Shown in pieces: positions 1 to 7,860 of a stretch of 35,507 nt of DNA. The stretch is from NCBI RefSeq assembly GCF_013004695.1, contig NZ_JABEMG010000038.1, positions 1 through 35,507 of the forward strand, read 5' to 3'. The position numbers and the translations under genes were made by a program. Positions within the stretch are counted from its first letter, which is position 1, and the number at the start of each line of letters is the position of its first letter. This DNA comes from Promicromonospora citrea. Its GTDB lineage: Bacteria > Actinomycetota > Actinomycetes > Actinomycetales > Cellulomonadaceae. The notes beneath the pieces are model-generated. The model saw only the letters and a program-made list of their open reading frames with translations, was not told the DNA's origin and did not search any database.

Positions 1-106
1 CGCCCAGGAGGCAGTGGATCTCGCCCGGCTCGACCACCAGGTCGATGTGGTCGTTCGCGACGAGCGCGCCGAAGCGCTTGGTGATACCGCGCAGCTCGAG
101 CCGCAT
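1..106 (-). CDS. ABC transporter ATP-binding protein, N-terminal fragment
   Basis: Only the first 35 codons lie in the window; the gene runs off the left edge. The visible protein begins MRLELRGITKRFGALVANDH and continues with VEPGEIHCLLG, the typical opening of an ABC nucleotide-binding domain up to just before Walker A. The ATG at 106 is preceded by GGAAGGAA, a good ribosome binding site. It lies about 90 bp downstream of a BMP/PnrA-type lipoprotein gene on the same strand. By analogy with BMP-family nucleoside importers, it is probably the ATPase that energises that system. The Walker A and later motifs are outside the window, so the family is inferred from the start and the neighbour. Confidence 0.85.
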   Translation of the reverse strand, partial: MRLELRGITKRFGALVANDHIDLVVEPGEIHCLLG

Positions 107-143
107 GGGGTTCCTTCCCGAGATGGGGGACGTGCTCATGACA

Positions 144-183
144 GGTCCCGGGGAACACGGCGCAGGCCGTACCCCCCGGGACC
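144..183 (-). terminator. Hairpin between BMP lipoprotein gene and ABC ATPase gene
   Basis: GGTCCCGGGG (144-153) and CCCCGGGACC (174-183) are a perfect 10-bp inverted repeat with a 20-nt loop. It starts 14 nt past the lipoprotein stop and ends before the ATPase start. No T-run follows. It may act as a partial terminator or a 3' mRNA stabiliser that keeps the binding protein more abundant than the ATPase; that role is inference. Confidence 0.5.
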
Positions 184-196
184 ATGGTGCGTCATG

Positions 197-1279
197 TCAC
201 TGCGCGAGGTAGGACTCCACCTCGACGTCACCGGCGATGATCGACTCCTTGAGGGCCTCGACCTCGTCCCACAGGGCCGGGTCGACCTTGTCCTCGAAGT
301 TGTGCAGCGGGGCGATGTCCACGCCGCCGTTCTCCAGGGTGCCGACGTACGGCGTCGGGTCGAACTCGTCGTTGCCCGAGGAGAGCACCGCCTCCTTCGT
401 GGAGACGTCCATGCCCTTGAGGATGGAGGTCAGCACGATGTCCTGGGTGGTCGGGTCCGAGTCGTAGAAGTCGGCGTCGACACCGATCAGGGCGACGTCC
501 TCGCCCGAGTCCTCGATCGCGTCGATCGCGGACTGGTAGATCGGGCCACCGACGGGCAGGATCACGTCGACGCCCTGGTCGAGGATGTTCTGCGCCGTGG
601 TCTTCGCGGCGGGGTCGGCCGCGAAGCCGCCCGTGAACGAGCCCTTCTTGCCGTCCCAGCCGACGAGCTCGACGTTCTCGCCCTTGGTCTCGTTGTAGTA
701 GTCGACGCCCTGCTTGAAGCCGTCCATGAAGATCGTGACGGTCGGGTAGTCCATGCCGCCGAAGGTGCCGACCTTGCCGGTCTCCGAGTAGCCCGCCGCG
801 AGGTAGCCGGCGAGGAACGCGCCCTGCGCCGTGTCGTACAGCAGCGGCTTGATGTTGTCCGCGTCCGCGTTGCCGTCGAAGTCCGCGTCGGCCGCGTCGT
901 CGATGATGATGTAGTCGATGTCCGGGTTGGCCGTCGCCGACTCGATGGTGGTCGCCGACAGCGCGAACCCGACCGTGACGATCGCGTCGCAGGACTCGGC
1001 CACGAGGGACTCGACGTTGCCCTTGTAGTCGTTCTCCGACGCGGACTGGACGTCGACCAGCTCGGTGCCGAGCTCGTCGGCCGCCGCCTCGGCGCCCTCG
1101 AAGCTGAGCTGGTTGAAGCTCTTGTCGTCGAAGCCACCGGCGTCCGACACGATGCAGGGCTTGAAGTCGCCGGCAGCGGCGGAGCCGTCGCCCGTGGACT
1201 CGGTGGGGGCCTCGCCGCAAGCCGCGAGCGCGAGCGCCGTTGCTCCCGCAAGGGCGGTAAGCCGAACAGCCTTCTTCAC
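197..1279 (-). CDS. BMP/PnrA-family ABC transporter substrate-binding lipoprotein
   Basis: A 360-residue extracellular solute-binding lipoprotein of the BMP (basic membrane protein, PnrA-like) family, whose characterised members bind nucleosides. Residues 1-20 form a lipoprotein signal peptide ending LALAAC, so Cys21 is the lipidated residue; a Gly/Ser/Thr/Glu-rich linker follows. The mature part has family features: ACIVSD-like opening (PCIVSDAGGFDDKSFNQLSF), a stretch near DYIIIDD and the DQGVDVILPVGGPIYQSA region. The start is GTG at 1279 with AAGGAG 5 nt upstream. The downstream ABC ATPase on the same strand supports a transport operon. The ligand cannot be read from sequence; nucleoside import is inferred from the family. 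Confidence 0.93.
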   Translation of the reverse strand: MKKAVRLTALAGATALALAACGEAPTESTGDGSAAAGDFKPCIVSDAGGFDDKSFNQLSFEGAEAAADELGTELVDVQSASENDYKGNVESLVAESCDAIVTVGFALSATTIESATANPDIDYIIIDDAADADFDGNADADNIKPLLYDTAQGAFLAGYLAAGYSETGKVGTFGGMDYPTVTIFMDGFKQGVDYYNETKGENVELVGWDGKKGSFTGGFAADPAAKTTAQNILDQGVDVILPVGGPIYQSAIDAIEDSGEDVALIGVDADFYDSDPTTQDIVLTSILKGMDVSTKEAVLSSGNDEFDPTPYVGTLENGGVDIAPLHNFEDKVDPALWDEVEALKESIIAGDVEVESYLAQ

Positions 1280-1367
1280 AGGTGCTCCTTCGATGTTCTT
1301 GAGGGCCGGAGGGGACCCTATACCGCACCGAGGGTAGCCAGCGCATCCTGCGTTTCGCGTTTCGAGA

Positions 1368-1392
1368 CGGTAACCGCAGGAAGTCGTTACCG
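1368..1392. promoter_or_regulatory. Inverted repeat CGGTAAC-N11-GTTACCG upstream of BMP operon
   Basis: Perfect 7-bp inverted repeat, CGGTAAC (1368-1374) and GTTACCG (1386-1392), centred about 100 bp upstream of the lipoprotein GTG. Symmetry and position fit a dimeric repressor or activator operator. A weak -10 candidate, TAGGGT (1320-1315 on the minus strand), lies between it and the gene. No regulator gene is adjacent, so the binding protein is unknown. Confidence 0.4.
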
Positions 1393-1445
1393 AAGCGTCA
1401 TCGACCGGAACATCTTCGCGTCACCCGCGTGCCCCGGTGGCGAGG

Positions 1446-2738
1446 TCAGCGGACCGCGAACTGCGCCAGGGTCCGCACGCCCACGCCGATCGCCCGCTCG
1501 TCGACGACGAGGTCGCCCTGGTGCAGGTCATAGGTCCGGCCGCCCGGGGTACGCACGCCGAGACGCGCCATCGTGCCGGGCACCTTGCGCAGGTACCACG
1601 CGAAGTCCTCGCCGCCCATGGACTGCTCGGTGAGCTGCACGGCGTCGGGCCCGACGGCGTCGCGCACCGCGTCCTCGAGGTCGCACGTGGCCTCGGTCTG
1701 GTTCTCGACCGGCGGCACGCCGTGCGTGACCGTCACCGAGACGTTGACCTGGTACGGGGCGACGACCTGCTCGACCGCCTCGCGCACGATCTCGCCCGCC
1801 TTCTCCCACGCGCGCACGTCGAGGCAGCGCAGCGTGCCCTTGAGCACGCCGGTCGACGGGATGGCGTTGGGGGTCGAGCCCGCCTGCACGGCGCCCCACG
1901 TGAGGTTGACGCCCGAGCGGGGGTCGAGGCGGCGGCCCAGCACGGCAGGGGTCTGCGTGATGACCTGGCCGAGCGCGAAGACCACGTCGCCGGTCAGGTG
2001 CGGGCGCGAGGTGTGCCCGCCGGGCGACGTGATGGTCACGATCACCGAGTCGCTCGCGGAGGTGATGGGGCCGATGCGCGTGCCGACGTGCCCGACGTCG
2101 AACTTCGGGTCGCAGTGCAGCGCCGCGATGCGGTCCACGCCGTCCAGCTCGGAGGTGCGGTTGATGATGTCCTCCGCGCCGCCGGGGAAGACCTCCTCGG
2201 CCGGCTGGAAGAACAGGCGCACGCCGCGGCGCAGCCGCCCCTCCTCGTGCAGCCGGGCCAGCACGAGCCCGGCCCCGAGCACCACGGTGGTGTGCACGTC
2301 GTGCCCGCAGGCGTGCGCGACGCCCGGCTGGGTCGAGGCGAACTCCACGCCGCTGGTCTCCTGCAGCGGCAGCGCGTCGAGGTCGGCGCGCAGGCCCACG
2401 CGCCCCTCGCCGTCCGGCCCGTGGTCCGGGCCGATGTCGCACACGAGCCCCGAGCCGATCGGCAGCAGGCGGGGCTCGAGGCCCGCGGCGCGCAGCCGGT
2501 CGGCGACGGCCTGCGTGGTGCGCACCTCCTTGCGGGACAGCTCGGGGTGCGCGTGCACGTCGCGGCGGAAGGCGACGAGCTCGTCCTCCAGCTGCTCGGT
2601 CAGCTCGCCCACGCGGGCGGCCAGGCCTGCGACGACGTCCGTCGCGTTGCCCCCGGGCACGTCCCCGACGGGCATCTCGTCGTTCGAAACGATCAGATCG
2701 AAGTCGGCGAGGCTGACGGGCGGCTGGGTGGGGTTCAC
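1446..2738 (-). CDS. M20 family metallo-amidohydrolase
   Basis: About 430 residues, a zinc-dependent amidohydrolase/peptidase of the M20 aminoacylase/hippurate hydrolase type that would cleave N-acyl or amide bonds of amino-acid derivatives in the cytoplasm. Visible motifs in order: HPELS (about 64-68), RADLDAL (117-123), ACGHDVHT (143-150, metal binding), PAEE with a following GGA, and GGEDFAWYL near the C terminus. I chose the GTG at 2738 rather than the upstream in-frame ATG at 2798. TACGTT (2750-2745) lies 6 nt before this GTG, the spacing of an actinobacterial leaderless promoter, so upstream codons would not be transcribed. Another GTG at 2741 is possible. The gene stands alone between the BMP operon and manC. 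The substrate is unknown. Confidence 0.9.
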   Translation of the reverse strand: MNPTQPPVSLADFDLIVSNDEMPVGDVPGGNATDVVAGLAARVGELTEQLEDELVAFRRDVHAHPELSRKEVRTTQAVADRLRAAGLEPRLLPIGSGLVCDIGPDHGPDGEGRVGLRADLDALPLQETSGVEFASTQPGVAHACGHDVHTTVVLGAGLVLARLHEEGRLRRGVRLFFQPAEEVFPGGAEDIINRTSELDGVDRIAALHCDPKFDVGHVGTRIGPITSASDSVIVTITSPGGHTSRPHLTGDVVFALGQVITQTPAVLGRRLDPRSGVNLTWGAVQAGSTPNAIPSTGVLKGTLRCLDVRAWEKAGEIVREAVEQVVAPYQVNVSVTVTHGVPPVENQTEATCDLEDAVRDAVGPDAVQLTEQSMGGEDFAWYLRKVPGTMARLGVRTPGGRTYDLHQGDLVVDERAIGVGVRTLAQFAVR

Positions 2739-2744
2739 CACACC

Positions 2745-2750
2745 AACGTA
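2745..2750 (-). promoter_or_regulatory. Leaderless -10 (TACGTT) for the M20 gene
   Basis: TACGTT matches TAnnnT and lies 6 nt before GTG 2738 (3 nt before GTG 2741), with no Shine-Dalgarno in between. This sets the start choice. No convincing -35 is visible. Confidence 0.5.
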
Positions 2751-2819
2751 GCGCCGTCCGGCTCGCGAGACACGGCCTGGACCGTGATGTCCCACCATGC
2801 GGACGTGCGGGCTCTCACA

Positions 2820-2840
2820 GACCGGGCGAACCGCCCGGTC
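2820..2840 (-). terminator. Terminator-like hairpin after manC
   Basis: GACCGGGCG (2820-2828) and CGCCCGGTC (2832-2840) form a perfect 9-bp stem with a 3-nt loop, 6 nt past the manC stop. There is no clear U-tract, as is common in high-GC actinobacteria. Confidence 0.6.
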
Positions 2841-2846
2841 GCCCCC

Positions 2847-3980
2847 TCAGAGCAGGTCGTCCCGCCCGCGCTCCCGCACGGCCGCGACCACGTCCTTCAC
2901 CTGCTGCGCCCGGGCGCGCGTGGTGACCAGCAGCGCGTCGGGCGTGTCCACGACCACGACGTCGTCCAAGCCCAGCACCGTCACCAGGCGGCCCGACGCC
3001 GGTACCACCACCGAGCCGGCGCTCTCGATCCGCAGCACGTCGCCGGGGTCACCGAGCACCTTGGCGCCGCGGTCGTCGTCCGAGGGCAGGAGGACGGCCA
3101 GCGAGTTGTAGTCCCCGACGTCGTCCCACCCGAACGTCCCCGGGACGACGGCGACGCCGCCCGCCGCCGCGACCGGCTCGGCCACGGCGTGGTCGATCGC
3201 GATCTTCTCCAGGCCCGGCCACTCCTCCTCGAGCACCGCACCCCGGCGCGGGGTGTCCCAGGCGTCCGCGACGCGGCGCAGCGCGTCGTGCAGCGCGGGG
3301 CGCTGCTCGGCGAGGTGGCCGAGCAGCACGGACGTGCACGCGACGAACATGCCCGCGTTCCACCGGTACTCCCCCGAGGCGAGGTAGGCCCGCGCCGTCG
3401 CGGCGTCGGGCTTCTCGGTGAACCCGCGCACGTGCAGGGTGTGCGGGGCGCCCTCGACGCCGAGCGGCTCCCCCGAGCGCACGTAGCCGAACGCGGTCGA
3501 CGGGCGCGACGCCGCGATGCCCACCGTCGTGACATATCCCGCACGGGCGGCGGCGACCGCCTCGCGGACCGCGAGCTGGAACGCCCGCGTGCCGCTGATC
3601 ACGTGGTCGGCGGCGAACGACCCGATGACCACGTCGCCGTGCCGCCGCTCCAGGACGGCCGCCGCCAGCCCGATCGCCGCCATCGACTCGCGCGGCGCCG
3701 GCTCGGCCAGGATCGCGTCGTCGGACAGGCCGGGCAGCTGCGCGCGGGCGGCCGCGACGTGCTGCTCCCCCGTGACCAGCACGACGCCGTCGGGCCCGGC
3801 GAGGGGGCGCAGGCGGCGCTCCGTGGCCTGCAGCAACGACTCGCCCGAGCCGACGAGGTCGTGCAGGAACTTGGGCTCCCCGCCGCGCGACAGCGGCCAC
3901 AGCCGCGTGCCGGACCCGCCGGCCGGTACCACTGCGAAGAAGTCGTCGATCGGGGACGATAGGTCGGCGGCCGAAGTCAT
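2847..3980 (-). CDS. manC: Mannose-1-phosphate guanylyltransferase
   Basis: A 377-residue nucleotidyltransferase predicted to make GDP-mannose from mannose-1-phosphate and GTP in the cytoplasm, supplying mannosyl groups for cell-envelope glycans. The N-terminal signature at about residues 14-38, FFAVVPAGGSGTRLWPLSR then PKFL, is the sugar-nucleotide pyrophosphorylase motif with the activating Arg and Lys. Further family motifs are FTEKPDAATA, WNAGMFV and WDDVGDYNSL. The length fits the single-domain form without the C-terminal isomerase domain. I chose the ATG at 3980 because the homologous region starts right after it; the open frame extends to 4238 but lacks similarity there. CATCCT lies 7 nt before this ATG and could be a leaderless -10. 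It is divergent from sdhC. Confidence 0.9.
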   Translation of the reverse strand: MTSAADLSSPIDDFFAVVPAGGSGTRLWPLSRGGEPKFLHDLVGSGESLLQATERRLRPLAGPDGVVLVTGEQHVAAARAQLPGLSDDAILAEPAPRESMAAIGLAAAVLERRHGDVVIGSFAADHVISGTRAFQLAVREAVAAARAGYVTTVGIAASRPSTAFGYVRSGEPLGVEGAPHTLHVRGFTEKPDAATARAYLASGEYRWNAGMFVACTSVLLGHLAEQRPALHDALRRVADAWDTPRRGAVLEEEWPGLEKIAIDHAVAEPVAAAGGVAVVPGTFGWDDVGDYNSLAVLLPSDDDRGAKVLGDPGDVLRIESAGSVVVPASGRLVTVLGLDDVVVVDTPDALLVTTRARAQQVKDVVAAVRERGRDDLL

Positions 3981-4097
3981 GCCCCGCAGGATGTCAGCCC
4001 GGCGACGTTCGCGCAGCGATAACCTGCCGACCTCACCCGCGGACGTCCAGCAACGCGCGAGCAACCTGACGGGTGCCCGAACTTGCGACATCTCCCC

Positions 4098-4113
4098 TGT
4101 GGGATCAGTCACA
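4098..4113. promoter_or_regulatory. CRP/GlxR-like site upstream of sdhCDAB
   Basis: TGTGGGATCAGTCACA matches the CRP-family consensus TGTGA-N6-TCACA at nine of ten half-site bases; the only deviation is G for A at position 5. It lies 128 bp upstream of the sdhC start, in the manC-sdhC divergent region. GlxR/Crp control of succinate dehydrogenase genes is known in other actinobacteria. Binding here is inference. Confidence 0.5.
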
Positions 4114-4129
4114 AAGGCTGTGTCTCGAT

Positions 4130-4149
4130 GCCCGGCAGGGCCGCCGGGC
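4130..4149. other. Hairpin in the manC-sdhC intergenic region
   Basis: GCCCGGC (4130-4136) pairs perfectly with GCCGGGC (4143-4149). It sits between the CRP-like site and the sdhC -10. Function unknown; the simplest reading is a chance GC-rich stem. Confidence 0.3.
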
Positions 4150-4174
4150 GGCGTTCGAGGCGACCAGTTGTCAT

Positions 4175-4180
4175 TACAGT
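4175..4180 (+). promoter_or_regulatory. Candidate -10 of the sdh operon (TACAGT)
   Basis: TACAGT fits TAnnnT and lies 45 bp upstream of sdhC, downstream of the CRP-like site. The -35 region (about 4152-4158) is poor, which would fit an activator-dependent promoter. Confidence 0.4.
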
Positions 4181-4225
4181 GGGGACCAGCCACCCCCAGC
4201 CGGACAGCCATAGGAGGCTCCCGAA

Positions 4226-4609
4226 GTGCCCACCGCACCAGCAGGCACGTTGTACCGCGGCCGAGAAGGCATGTGGTCGTGGGTCGCGCACCGCGTGACC
4301 GGCGTGCTCATCTTCTTCTTCTTGCTCGTGCACGTGCTCGACACCGCGCTGGTCCGCGTGTCCCCCGAGGCGTACAACGCAGCGATCGGCACGTACCAGA
4401 CCCCGATCATGGGGCTCGGCGAGGCCGGCCTGGTCGCCGCGATCGTCTTCCACGCCTTCAACGGCATCCGCATCCTGTTGGTGGACTTCTGGGCCCAGGG
4501 CCCGCGCTACCAGAAGGTCATGCTCTGGGTGGTCGTCGGCCTGTTCGTCGTGACCATGGCGGGCTTCCTGCCCCGTCACCTCGTCAACGTCTTCACCGGG
4601 GGGCACTGA
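4226..4609 (+). CDS. sdhC: Succinate dehydrogenase cytochrome b subunit SdhC
   Basis: A 127-residue integral membrane subunit of complex II that helps bind heme b and quinone. Three hydrophobic segments are visible: around GVLIFFFLLVHVLDTAL, GLVAAIVFHAFNGIRILLV and VVVGLFVVTMAGF. The family signature appears as a His in the first helix (LLVHVLD) and H-A-F-N-G-I-R in the second. The start is GTG at 4226 with AGGAGG at 4212-4217, an optimal distance. It is the first gene of an sdhCDAB operon; its TGA overlaps the ATG of sdhD by one base, so translation is probably coupled. Gene order C-D-A-B matches the M. tuberculosis Rv3316-Rv3319 type. Confidence 0.95.
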   Translation: MPTAPAGTLYRGREGMWSWVAHRVTGVLIFFFLLVHVLDTALVRVSPEAYNAAIGTYQTPIMGLGEAGLVAAIVFHAFNGIRILLVDFWAQGPRYQKVMLWVVVGLFVVTMAGFLPRHLVNVFTGGH

Positions 4610-5073
4610 TGACGCACGGAACCGCCGCTGTGGCCAAGGTGGACTCCCCGCGGTCCCCGTACGTGCGCCGCAAGACGACGCGCGGCAACTACGAGCTGTA
4701 CTCCTGGGTCTTCATGCGGGCCTCCGGCGTGGTGCTGCTCGTCCTGATCTTCGGGCACCTGTTCGTCAACCTCCTGGTGGGCGACGGTGTGCACGCCATC
4801 GACTTCGGCTTCGTCGCCGGCAAGTGGGCGAGCCCGCTGTGGCAGGTCTGGGACCTGCTCATGCTGTGGCTCGCGATGATCCACGGCACCAACGGCGTGC
4901 GCACCATCATCAACGACTACGCCACCAAGGACGCGACGCGCGGCATCCTCAAGGGCCTGCTGTACCTGGCGTTCGCCGTCGTGGTCGTGCTGGGCACCCT
5001 GGTGATCTTCACGTTCGACCCGTGCCCCCCGGGCGCGCCCGCCGAGCTGCTCGCCTCCTTCTGCACGGCCTGA
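4609..5073 (+). CDS. sdhD: Succinate dehydrogenase membrane anchor SdhD
   Basis: A 154-residue second membrane anchor of complex II. Three transmembrane stretches are visible: [18 protein letters not shown], the segment around [16 protein letters not shown], and [16 protein letters not shown]. The His in IFGHLF and the His in [15 protein letters not shown] are the expected heme/quinone-pocket positions; the latter follows the H-x3-G-x-R-x4-D pattern seen in SdhC/SdhD families. The hydrophilic N terminus (about 30 residues) is cytoplasmic. Its ATG overlaps the sdhC stop by one base. A 73-bp spacer then separates it from sdhA, which carries its own strong ribosome binding site. Confidence 0.94.
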   Translation: MTHGTAAVAKVDSPRSPYVRRKTTRGNYELYSWVFMRASGVVLLVLIFGHLFVNLLVGDGVHAIDFGFVAGKWASPLWQVWDLLMLWLAMIHGTNGVRTIINDYATKDATRGILKGLLYLAFAVVVVLGTLVIFTFDPCPPGAPAELLASFCTA

Positions 5074-5146
5074 GCACGGCACCCGTAGCACCGGCACACC
5101 CCCAGCCCCACACCCCGAACCTCATCAGCAGGAGGCATCGAGCCCG

Positions 5147-6979
5147 ATGCAGACCCATCAGTACGACGTCGTGATCGTCGGCGCGGGCGGCGCAGGCATG
5201 CGCGCGGCCCTCGAGTCGTCGAAGGAGGCCCGCACCGCGGTGATCTCCAAGCTGTACCCCACCCGCTCCCACACCGGTGCCGCCCAGGGCGGCATGGCCG
5301 CGGCCCTCGCCAACGTCGAGGAGGACAACTGGGAGTGGCACACCTTCGACACGGTCAAGGGCGGCGACTACCTCGTCGACCAGGACGCGGCGGAGATCCT
5401 CGCGAAGGAGGCCATCGAGTCGGTCCTCGACCTCGAGCGGATGGGCCTGCCCTTCAACCGCACGCCCGAGGGCAAGATCGACCAGCGCCGCTTCGGCGGG
5501 CACACGCGTGACCACGGCCAGTCCGCCGTCCGCCGCGCGTGCTACGCGGCCGACCGCACGGGCCACATGATCCTCCAGACGCTCTACCAGAACTGCGTCA
5601 AGCAGGAGGTGGAGTTCTTCAACGAGTTCTACGTGCTCGACCTCATCACCGACCACGACCTCACCACCGAGGAGATCGCGGCGGGCGAGGAGGTCAACGC
5701 GACCGGCGTCGTCGCCTACGACCTCGCCACCGGTGAGATCCACGTGTTCCAGGCCAAGGCGATCATCTTCGCCACCGGCGGCGCAGGCAAGATCTTCAAG
5801 ACCACCTCGAACGCCCACACCCTCACGGGTGACGGCATGGCCCTGGCCTACCGCCGCGGCCTGCCGCTGGAGGACATGGAGTTCTTCCAGTTCCACCCGA
5901 CAGGCCTCGCGGGCCTCGGCATCCTCCTGTCGGAGGCCGCCCGCGGCGAGGGCGGCATCCTGCGCAACGCCGACGGCGAGCGCTTCATGGAGCGGTACGC
6001 CCCCACCATCAAGGACCTCGCGCCGCGCGACATCGTCGCCCGGTCGATGGCCAACGAGGTGCGCGAGGGCCGCGGCGCCGGCCCGAACAAGGACTACGTG
6101 CTGCTCGACCTGACGCACCTCGAGCCCGCGCACATCGACGCGAAGCTCCCGGACATCACCGAGTTCGCGCGCACCTACCTCGGCATCGAGCCGTACACGG
6201 AGCCCGTCCCCGTCTACCCGACGGCGCACTACGCGATGGGCGGCGTGCCGACCAACGTGCAGGGCGAGGTGCTGCGCGACGGCGTCAACGTCGTCAAGGG
6301 CCTGTACGCCGCCGGCGAGGTCGCGTGCGTGTCGGTGCACGGGTCCAACCGCCTCGGCACCAACTCGCTGCTCGACATCAACGTCTTCGGCAAGCGCTCG
6401 GGTCGTGCGGCCGCCGCGTACGCCAAGACCGCGTCGTTCCACGAGCTGCCCGAGAACCCCGCCGAGCGCGTGGTCGCGCAGCTCGAGGAGATGCGCAACC
6501 GCCCGGACGGCGAGCGCGTCGCGGACATCCGCAAGGCGCTGCAGGAGACCATGGACCTCAACGCCCAGGTGTTCCGCACGGGCGAGTCCCTGAACCAGGC
6601 CCTGTCCGACATCCGCGAGCTGCAGAAGCGCTACCGCAACGCGTCGGTGCAGGACAAGGGCAAGCTCTTCAACACCGACCTGCTGGAGGCCATCGAGCTC
6701 GGCTTCCTGCTCGACATCGCCGAGGTCACCGTGGTCGCGGCGATCAACCGCAAGGAGTCGCGCGGCGGTCACTACCGCGAGGACTTCCCGCAGCGCGACG
6801 ACTCGAACTACATGCTGCACACGATGGCCTACCGCCGACCGCCGGAGGCCTCCGACAAGGCCGAGGGTCACGTGAAGGGCTACTTCGACCACGTCGAGCA
6901 GTTCGACGGCTACAAGGTCGTCCTGGGCTCGAAGCCCGTCATCCAGACCCGGTACGAGCCGATGGAGCGTAAGTACTGA
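5147..6979 (+). CDS. sdhA: Succinate dehydrogenase flavoprotein subunit SdhA
   Basis: A 610-residue flavoprotein that oxidises succinate to fumarate on the cytoplasmic side of complex II. The N terminus shows the FAD Rossmann motif [10 protein letters not shown] (residues 11-20) and [12 protein letters not shown], where His42 is the expected covalent FAD attachment site. Active-site motifs follow: FQFHPTGL, the arginine-rich ARGEGG region, and TAHYAMGGV. The C-terminal region has [15 protein letters not shown], typical of SdhA/FrdA. Length is normal for the family. AGGAGG lies at 5130-5135, 11 nt before the ATG. Its TGA overlaps the sdhB ATG by one base (ATGA). Confidence 0.97.
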   Translation: MQTHQYDVVIVGAGGAGMRAALESSKEARTAVISKLYPTRSHTGAAQGGMAAALANVEEDNWEWHTFDTVKGGDYLVDQDAAEILAKEAIESVLDLERMGLPFNRTPEGKIDQRRFGGHTRDHGQSAVRRACYAADRTGHMILQTLYQNCVKQEVEFFNEFYVLDLITDHDLTTEEIAAGEEVNATGVVAYDLATGEIHVFQAKAIIFATGGAGKIFKTTSNAHTLTGDGMALAYRRGLPLEDMEFFQFHPTGLAGLGILLSEAARGEGGILRNADGERFMERYAPTIKDLAPRDIVARSMANEVREGRGAGPNKDYVLLDLTHLEPAHIDAKLPDITEFARTYLGIEPYTEPVPVYPTAHYAMGGVPTNVQGEVLRDGVNVVKGLYAAGEVACVSVHGSNRLGTNSLLDINVFGKRSGRAAAAYAKTASFHELPENPAERVVAQLEEMRNRPDGERVADIRKALQETMDLNAQVFRTGESLNQALSDIRELQKRYRNASVQDKGKLFNTDLLEAIELGFLLDIAEVTVVAAINRKESRGGHYREDFPQRDDSNYMLHTMAYRRPPEASDKAEGHVKGYFDHVEQFDGYKVVLGSKPVIQTRYEPMERKY

Positions 6980-7737
6980 TGACTGCCACTCTCGAAGCCG
7001 ACGCACCGTCCGCCGCGGGCGAGATCCCCTCGTTCACGGTCACGCTGCGGGTCCGGCGGTTCAACCCCGAGGTGTCCGACGAGGCCACCTGGCAGGACTT
7101 CACCGTCGAGGCGCACGGCACCGACCGCATCCTCGACGCCCTGCACAAGATCAAGTGGGACGACGACGGCTCGCTCACGTTCCGCCGGTCGTGCGCGCAC
7201 GGCGTGTGCGGCTCGGACGCGATGCGGATCAACGGCCGCAACCGTCTCGCCTGCAAGACGCTGCTCAAGGACGTCAACCCCGACAAGCCGATCACCGTCG
7301 AGCCCATCAAGGGCCTGCCCGTGGTCAAGGACCTCGTGGTCGACATGGAGCCGTTCTTCGCCTCCTACCGCGAGATGATGCCGTTCCTCATCACGTCGGG
7401 CAACGAGCCGTCGCGCGAGCGCTACCAGTCCCCCGAGGACCGCGCCCGCTTCGACGACACGACCAAGTGCATCCTGTGCGCCGCGTGCACGTCGTCCTGC
7501 CCGGTGTTCTGGACGGACGGCCAGTACTTCGGCCCGGCCGCGATCGTCAACGCGCACCGCTTCATCTTCGACAGCCGTGACGAGGGTGGCTCGCAGCGCC
7601 TCGAGATCCTCAACGACAAGGAGGGCGTGTGGCGCTGCCGCACGACCTTCAACTGCACCGAGGCGTGCCCCCGCGGCATCGAGGTCACGAAGGCCATCCA
7701 GGAGGTCAAGCGCGCGATGATCACCCGCGCCTTCTGA
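6979..7737 (+). CDS. sdhB: Succinate dehydrogenase iron-sulfur subunit SdhB
   Basis: A 252-residue electron-transfer subunit carrying three clusters from FAD to quinone. The [2Fe-2S] ligands are Cys72, Cys77, Asp80 and Cys92 in SCAHGVCGSD...LAC; Asp at the third position also occurs in the E. coli enzyme. The [4Fe-4S] cluster uses Cys164, Cys167 and Cys170 (CILCAAC) with Cys230. The [3Fe-4S] cluster uses Cys174, Cys220 and Cys226 (WRCRTTFNC). It is the last gene of the operon. The stop codon is followed at once by the 16-bp-period inverted-repeat element, which probably terminates transcription. Confidence 0.97.
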   Translation: MTATLEADAPSAAGEIPSFTVTLRVRRFNPEVSDEATWQDFTVEAHGTDRILDALHKIKWDDDGSLTFRRSCAHGVCGSDAMRINGRNRLACKTLLKDVNPDKPITVEPIKGLPVVKDLVVDMEPFFASYREMMPFLITSGNEPSRERYQSPEDRARFDDTTKCILCAACTSSCPVFWTDGQYFGPAAIVNAHRFIFDSRDEGGSQRLEILNDKEGVWRCRTTFNCTEACPRGIEVTKAIQEVKRAMITRAF

Positions 7738-7860
7738 CCCCGCCGAGGTAGTCACCTGGCGAGGTAGTCACGTAGCGAGGTAGTCATCGGGCAGGTGACT
7801 ACCTCGCTACATGACTACCTCGCCAGGTGACTACCTCGCCACGTGACTACCTCGGCGGGG
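7738..7860. repeat. 16-bp-period inverted-repeat element, copy 1 (between sdhB and yihY)
   Basis: Three direct copies of GAGGTAGTCA start at 7745, 7761 and 7777, and four inverted copies (TGACTACCTC) start at 7796, 7812, 7828 and 7844; every step is 16 bp. The block 7745-7786 is the reverse complement of 7796-7837 with one mismatch in 42 bp, so a very long hairpin with a 9-nt loop can form. A second pairing register joins CCCCGCC plus the first unit (7738-7755) to the last unit plus GGCGGGG (7843-7860), 18 bp perfect. The element starts directly after the sdhB TGA. The yihY stop codon (TAG on the minus strand, 7849-7847) lies inside the last inverted unit. A second copy is at 19834-19977. Bidirectional terminator function is inference. 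Confidence 0.9.

Noticed and set aside
1437-3962. 841-codon plus-strand frame opposite the M20 and manC genes
   Set aside because: Shadow frame of two recognised genes.
5009-7006. 665-codon minus-strand frame opposite sdhA
   Set aside because: Antisense of a highly conserved SdhA; Leu/Val/Asp/Arg-rich with no motifs.
7738-7860. CRISPR array
   Set aside because: Units are 10-bp cores at 16-bp steps with 6-bp spacers and switch orientation half way; no cas genes. Not CRISPR.
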